This document shows positions 41,788 through 44,501 of a DNA stretch of 44,501 nucleotides, piece by piece. A program made the position numbers and the translations under genes. The stretch's first letter is position 1. Each line of letters starts with the position of its first letter. The notes under the pieces were generated by a model. That model saw only the letters and a list, made by a program, of their open reading frames with translations, had not been told where the DNA came from and ran no database searches. Source of the DNA: H111-94 sp034436045 (GTDB lineage: Bacteria > Chloroflexota > Ktedonobacteria > Ktedonobacterales > Ktedonobacteraceae); contig DAOTVZ010000027.1 in NCBI GenBank assembly GCA_034436045.1, forward strand, positions 1-44,501, written 5' to 3'.

Positions 41788-43152
41788 ATGTCTCATAATA
41801 ATGATGCACTATCATCATATTTTGCAGACCATGTAAACGAGGCGCAGGAGATACTGGAGCGGCTGTGTCGTCAGCCGAGCATTGCCGCACAAGGCGTAGG
41901 CATTGCGGAGATGGCGAATCTGGTAGAGTCGTTGCTGCGTGACGCCGGTTTCAGCGCCCGGCAGCTTGTTGTGGAGGGAGCGCCGCCCGCCGTGTATGGT
42001 GAATTGCGCGGGCGCAGCCCTTACACGCTGTTGCTCTATAACCACTACGATGTGCAGCCCGCCGAGCCATTGGAGTTATGGCACTCACCAGCCTTTGAGC
42101 CGACGGTGCGCGATGGCAAGCTCTACGCGCGCGGCGTCGCGGATAATAAGGGCGAGATTGCTGCGCGTTTGGCCGCGATTCGTGCCTTACGTGCTACTGA
42201 TGGCGAACTGCCCATCACACTGCGCTGGATTATTGAGGGGGAAGAGGAGGTCGGCAGTCCGCACTTTGAGGCGATTGCTGAGAAATACGCTGAACTGCTC
42301 AAGGCCGATGGTTGTCTGTGGGAGGGGGCTGGCTTCGATGCCACAGATCGCCCGACGCTGAACCTGGGCACCAAAGGGCTGCTCTATGTGCAGTTTGATA
42401 TTCAGGAAATGGCCGTTGATGCCCATTCCGGCACGGCTGCTATGCTGCCCAGCGCGGCCTGGAAGCTGGTACAGGCGCTGGCGAGTTTGCGCACGCCCGA
42501 TGGTCATGTGCGCATTCCCGGCTTTTATGATGCTGTAGTGCCGCTCAGCGAAGAGCAGAAGGCCGCCATTGCCGATCAGAACGATAGCGATGCGCAAATG
42601 ATGGAGCGCTACCAGATTAAGCAGTTTCTGGGTGGTTTGCGCGGTCAGGCATTGCGCGAGCAGGCTGCCGTTACGCCCACCAGCAATATTGCCGGTCTGT
42701 ATAGTGGCTATACCGGTGAGGGCGTGAAGACGGTGCTGCCTGCAAAGGCGATGGCGAAGATGGATTTCCGTCTGGTGCCCAGGCAGGACCCACACGATAT
42801 TCTGGCGAAGCTCAAAGCCTACCTGGCGGAGCAGGGCTACGGTGATATTCAAGTTACCTGCCTGGGAGCCGCCGAGCCGGTTGTGACGCCGATGGATGAC
42901 CCGTTTGTTCAGCGTATGCTCGCCATCGCCAGCAGCTATTCGGAGCGCAAACCTTCTATCTCGCCCATCATCGGCGGCACACTACCCTTGCTGGGTGCCT
43001 TGCGCCGCCACGTTGGCGTACCAGGGCTTTCCGCGCCAGGAAACCCCAGCTACTGGGATAGTGGAGCGCATGCGCCCAACGAGCATATCCGTCTCTCCGA
43101 TCTACAGCGCGCAGTACGCTATAACTGCCACATGTTCAGTTCACTCCCGTAG
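41788..43152 (+). CDS. M20-family dipeptidase (second of a pair)
   Basis: The layout follows the preceding peptidase almost motif for motif: NHYDVQPAEP with His86, ARGVADNKGEIAARL, IIEGEEEVGSPHF, AVDAHSGTAAMLPSAAWKL, YTGEGVKTVLPAKAMAKMDFRL and PNEHIRLSDLQRAV. All predicted metal ligands are present, so it should be active. The two are clearly homologous but diverged across their length, so the duplication is old. GGGAGGAAA lies upstream of the ATG. The last base triplet of the gene forms the outer end of the following hairpin. Confidence 0.93.
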   Translation: MSHNNDALSSYFADHVNEAQEILERLCRQPSIAAQGVGIAEMANLVESLLRDAGFSARQLVVEGAPPAVYGELRGRSPYTLLLYNHYDVQPAEPLELWHSPAFEPTVRDGKLYARGVADNKGEIAARLAAIRALRATDGELPITLRWIIEGEEEVGSPHFEAIAEKYAELLKADGCLWEGAGFDATDRPTLNLGTKGLLYVQFDIQEMAVDAHSGTAAMLPSAAWKLVQALASLRTPDGHVRIPGFYDAVVPLSEEQKAAIADQNDSDAQMMERYQIKQFLGGLRGQALREQAAVTPTSNIAGLYSGYTGEGVKTVLPAKAMAKMDFRLVPRQDPHDILAKLKAYLAEQGYGDIQVTCLGAAEPVVTPMDDPFVQRMLAIASSYSERKPSISPIIGGTLPLLGALRRHVGVPGLSAPGNPSYWDSGAHAPNEHIRLSDLQRAVRYNCHMFSSLP

Positions 43153-43196
43153 GAACAGGATTGATCACGTCAGGCGCGCGATCAATTTTGTTCCTA
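43150..43196. terminator. Bidirectional terminator containing both stop codons
   Basis: TAGGAACA (43150-43157) pairs with TGTTCCTA (43189-43196), and TTGATC (43161-43166) with GATCAA (43180-43185). The first TAG is the peptidase stop; the last CTA, read in reverse, is the TAG of the convergent gene. A T run sits within the right side. Confidence 0.75.
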
Positions 43197-44096
43197 TGAC
43201 GAGAGGGTGAGCCAGCTTGTGCTTGTCTGTCCGCCTTGACCTTCACCTGTATCTGTTTGTGCCTGGACGTACAAGAAGTTTTCTTGTTCGCGTCCAGGAG
43301 TTTTCACTATCAAGAACAGACCGCGCATGGACTGCTGGTCTTCATCTGTGAATGTCCAGGTACTCCATGCCATCTGCTGATCGCCGCCCTTCGCCTCATA
43401 TTTCCAGCCTGCTGCTTCCAGTTGACGCTGATAGTGGTCGGCCAATTGCTGTACGTCCAGGGTTGAAATTAAGGATGCGGTGGAGTACCACCTATCGTCG
43501 TTCCCACCGCCCCCTCCCGGTTGCTGGCGTGTCCCCTGTGGTGGTACGAGAAGCGGAAGAACCTCGCGCATAGGATGCATATGCCTCATGCGCCGCTGCC
43601 GCTGGTTACAGGGAGAATGCGCTCCGCTGTTCAGGTTGATGCGTACATCGGTGCGGGAGCCGGTACCCATAAAAGCCTGGATAAATATGCTGCGATTGCC
43701 CTGCCCCTGGCAGAGAGTGAGGGCATTACCGGGCCCGGAACCGCGCATATTGGTATGCGTAAAGCCATGCATGAGCGGGCGCATCGTCTCGTCAAGTTCC
43801 TGCCAGCCCGATGCTTTCATCTGCTCTCGATAAAAGGCCAGTACTTGCTCTGGCGGTTGGGAAGCATCCAGTACAATCGTGATCTGTTCAGGGCTGCGTA
43901 CCAGCGAGCCAAGCAGGCGGCACCCCTCCGGCAGAGGAAGGAGCATGTTCAAACCGGGTGGCAATTGCTCTGGATAGAGTTGTGGGTCCTGGGCGAAGGG
44001 ATCGGCAGGATAAATGGTGAGACGGAGCGCGAGTTCCCGTAAGAGGGCTTCGCGTGGCGTCAAATTTTCTTCTGTTTGTTTCTGTCGCTCGTTCAT
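43194..44096 (-). CDS. Hypothetical protein with an internal duplication, 300 aa
   Basis: I do not recognise the family. Two related segments are visible: TIVLDASQPPEQVLAFYREQ then MKASGW (about 73-98), and STLDVQQLADHYQRQLEAAGW (about 211-231). Each is followed by beta-rich sequence, so the protein may hold two copies of a small alpha/beta domain whose helix runs into a GW turn. Between them lies a basic, Gly/Pro/Gln-rich linker (about 155-200). No signal peptide or membrane helix is present. AGGGAG lies 9 bases before the ATG. Such helix-GW modules occur in proteins of unknown function, some surface-associated. Confidence 0.72.
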   Translation of the reverse strand: MNERQKQTEENLTPREALLRELALRLTIYPADPFAQDPQLYPEQLPPGLNMLLPLPEGCRLLGSLVRSPEQITIVLDASQPPEQVLAFYREQMKASGWQELDETMRPLMHGFTHTNMRGSGPGNALTLCQGQGNRSIFIQAFMGTGSRTDVRINLNSGAHSPCNQRQRRMRHMHPMREVLPLLVPPQGTRQQPGGGGGNDDRWYSTASLISTLDVQQLADHYQRQLEAAGWKYEAKGGDQQMAWSTWTFTDEDQQSMRGLFLIVKTPGREQENFLYVQAQTDTGEGQGGQTSTSWLTLSS

Positions 44097-44501
44097 TATA
44101 AATACTCCCTGTTAATAATGAATTTCCCTGTCTCTACCGAAAAGGATAGTTCTGAGTTTGATTGTTCATGTTCGTCATTGTGCCGCTACGGCATGGGGTG
44201 GGTGTTAGTGAAAAGCAAGGGTTCTCGGAAAGGGTTGCCATGAAGATATACGGAGTAAAGTGCGTTTGGGTTCCGTTTATTGCAAAGAGGGGCAGCGTGC
44301 CTGCAAGGCACTTGCTGGCGCGTATCATTGTAAGGCATTCCTCGTGGATGCCGTGCCGACTCTACCTTAACCGCGAACATTACTATGGTCATGTCCGCAC
44401 GGCTAATGCATTGCCAGAATGAAGGAAGTTGACTAAGATGTACAAGTGTAACACTCTCTTAAAAGGGCCTGGGAAGAGATGGCGACGGGATGCATAGACG
44501 C
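44097..44501. other. Right-end intergenic region, no gene called
   Basis: The last 405 bases contain only open frames without ribosome sites or protein-like composition. The left 60 bases should carry the promoter of the reverse gene at 43194-44096. A gene could begin just beyond the window; I see no clear promoter for it. Confidence 0.4.

Noticed and set aside
42187..42852. Reverse-strand 221-codon open frame
   Set aside because: It is antisense to the M20 peptidase; its length reflects codon bias of the real gene.
44162..44422. 86-codon forward open frame at the right end
   Set aside because: There is no ribosome site, its composition is not protein-like, and an overlapping reverse frame of similar quality exists.

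Overview
This 44.5-kb window looks like a chromosome segment of a filamentous or spore-forming Chloroflexota, most probably class Ktedonobacteria. That assignment is inferred from gene content and style and no marker search was possible. The clues are moderate-to-high G+C, many GTG and TTG starts with clear AGGAGG-type ribosome sites, a short Gram-positive-type YidC, an FtsA-like ATPase beside a large disordered membrane protein, and several ATPase/winged-helix signalling proteins. Most of the window is housekeeping chromosome; an accessory signalling island sits at about 12.2-21.3 kb.

Layout. 0.1-1.6 kb: two reverse-strand genes of unknown function, one secreted. 1.8-2.0 kb: a decayed winged-helix fragment. 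2.0-5.2 kb: the classic rpmH-rnpA-yidD-yidC-khpB cluster behind a consensus sigma-70 promoter, ending in a hairpin. 5.2-10.6 kb: a PfkB-type sugar kinase, then reverse-strand der, prs, recX and panD. 10.9-12.0 kb: a membrane-anchored CHAP-domain protein.

The island at 12.4-21.3 kb holds two adjacent forward kinase-like proteins of the aminoglycoside-phosphotransferase fold. They converge on a reverse two-gene operon. Its first gene encodes an 1155-residue protein that reads as an entire long RelA/SpoT homologue (degenerate HD and synthetase domains, then TGS, helical, zinc-finger and ACT domains) fused to an AAA-type ATPase with a C-terminal winged-helix-like region. The second gene encodes another ATPase with an OmpR-type DNA-binding domain. 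A sigma-70-like factor is transcribed divergently from this operon. This is the best candidate in the window for an undescribed system: a catalytically dead stringent-response scaffold apparently reused as the sensor of an ATPase switch.

21.3-27.0 kb: a MocR regulator divergent from an eIF2B-like protein and an MFS transporter, then a YggT-family protein, a polynucleotide-kinase-like P-loop kinase and a small membrane protein. 27.4-37.0 kb: alaS, an FtsA/PilM-like ATPase, a baseplate-J-like membrane protein, ruvX, mltG and uppP, all forward; this joins translation, cell-envelope synthesis and DNA repair. 37.0-39.7 kb: a structured leader, two tiny membrane proteins, an alpha/beta hydrolase lacking its expected nucleophile, and an EamA transporter. 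40.0-43.2 kb: two paralogous M20 peptidases separated by a striking palindromic repeat array. 43.2-44.1 kb: an unknown protein with an internal duplication.

Intergenic DNA carries two families of palindromic repeats: a GGGCGAGCGCAAGGCATCGCCC hairpin type near 25.9-27.3 kb (written here without exact boundaries), and elements bounded by GTAGGGGC/GCCCCTAC at 39.8 and 41.4-41.7 kb, with a possible degenerate relative at 38.7 kb. I saw no rRNA, tRNA, CRISPR array, insertion-sequence transposase or recognisable replication origin.
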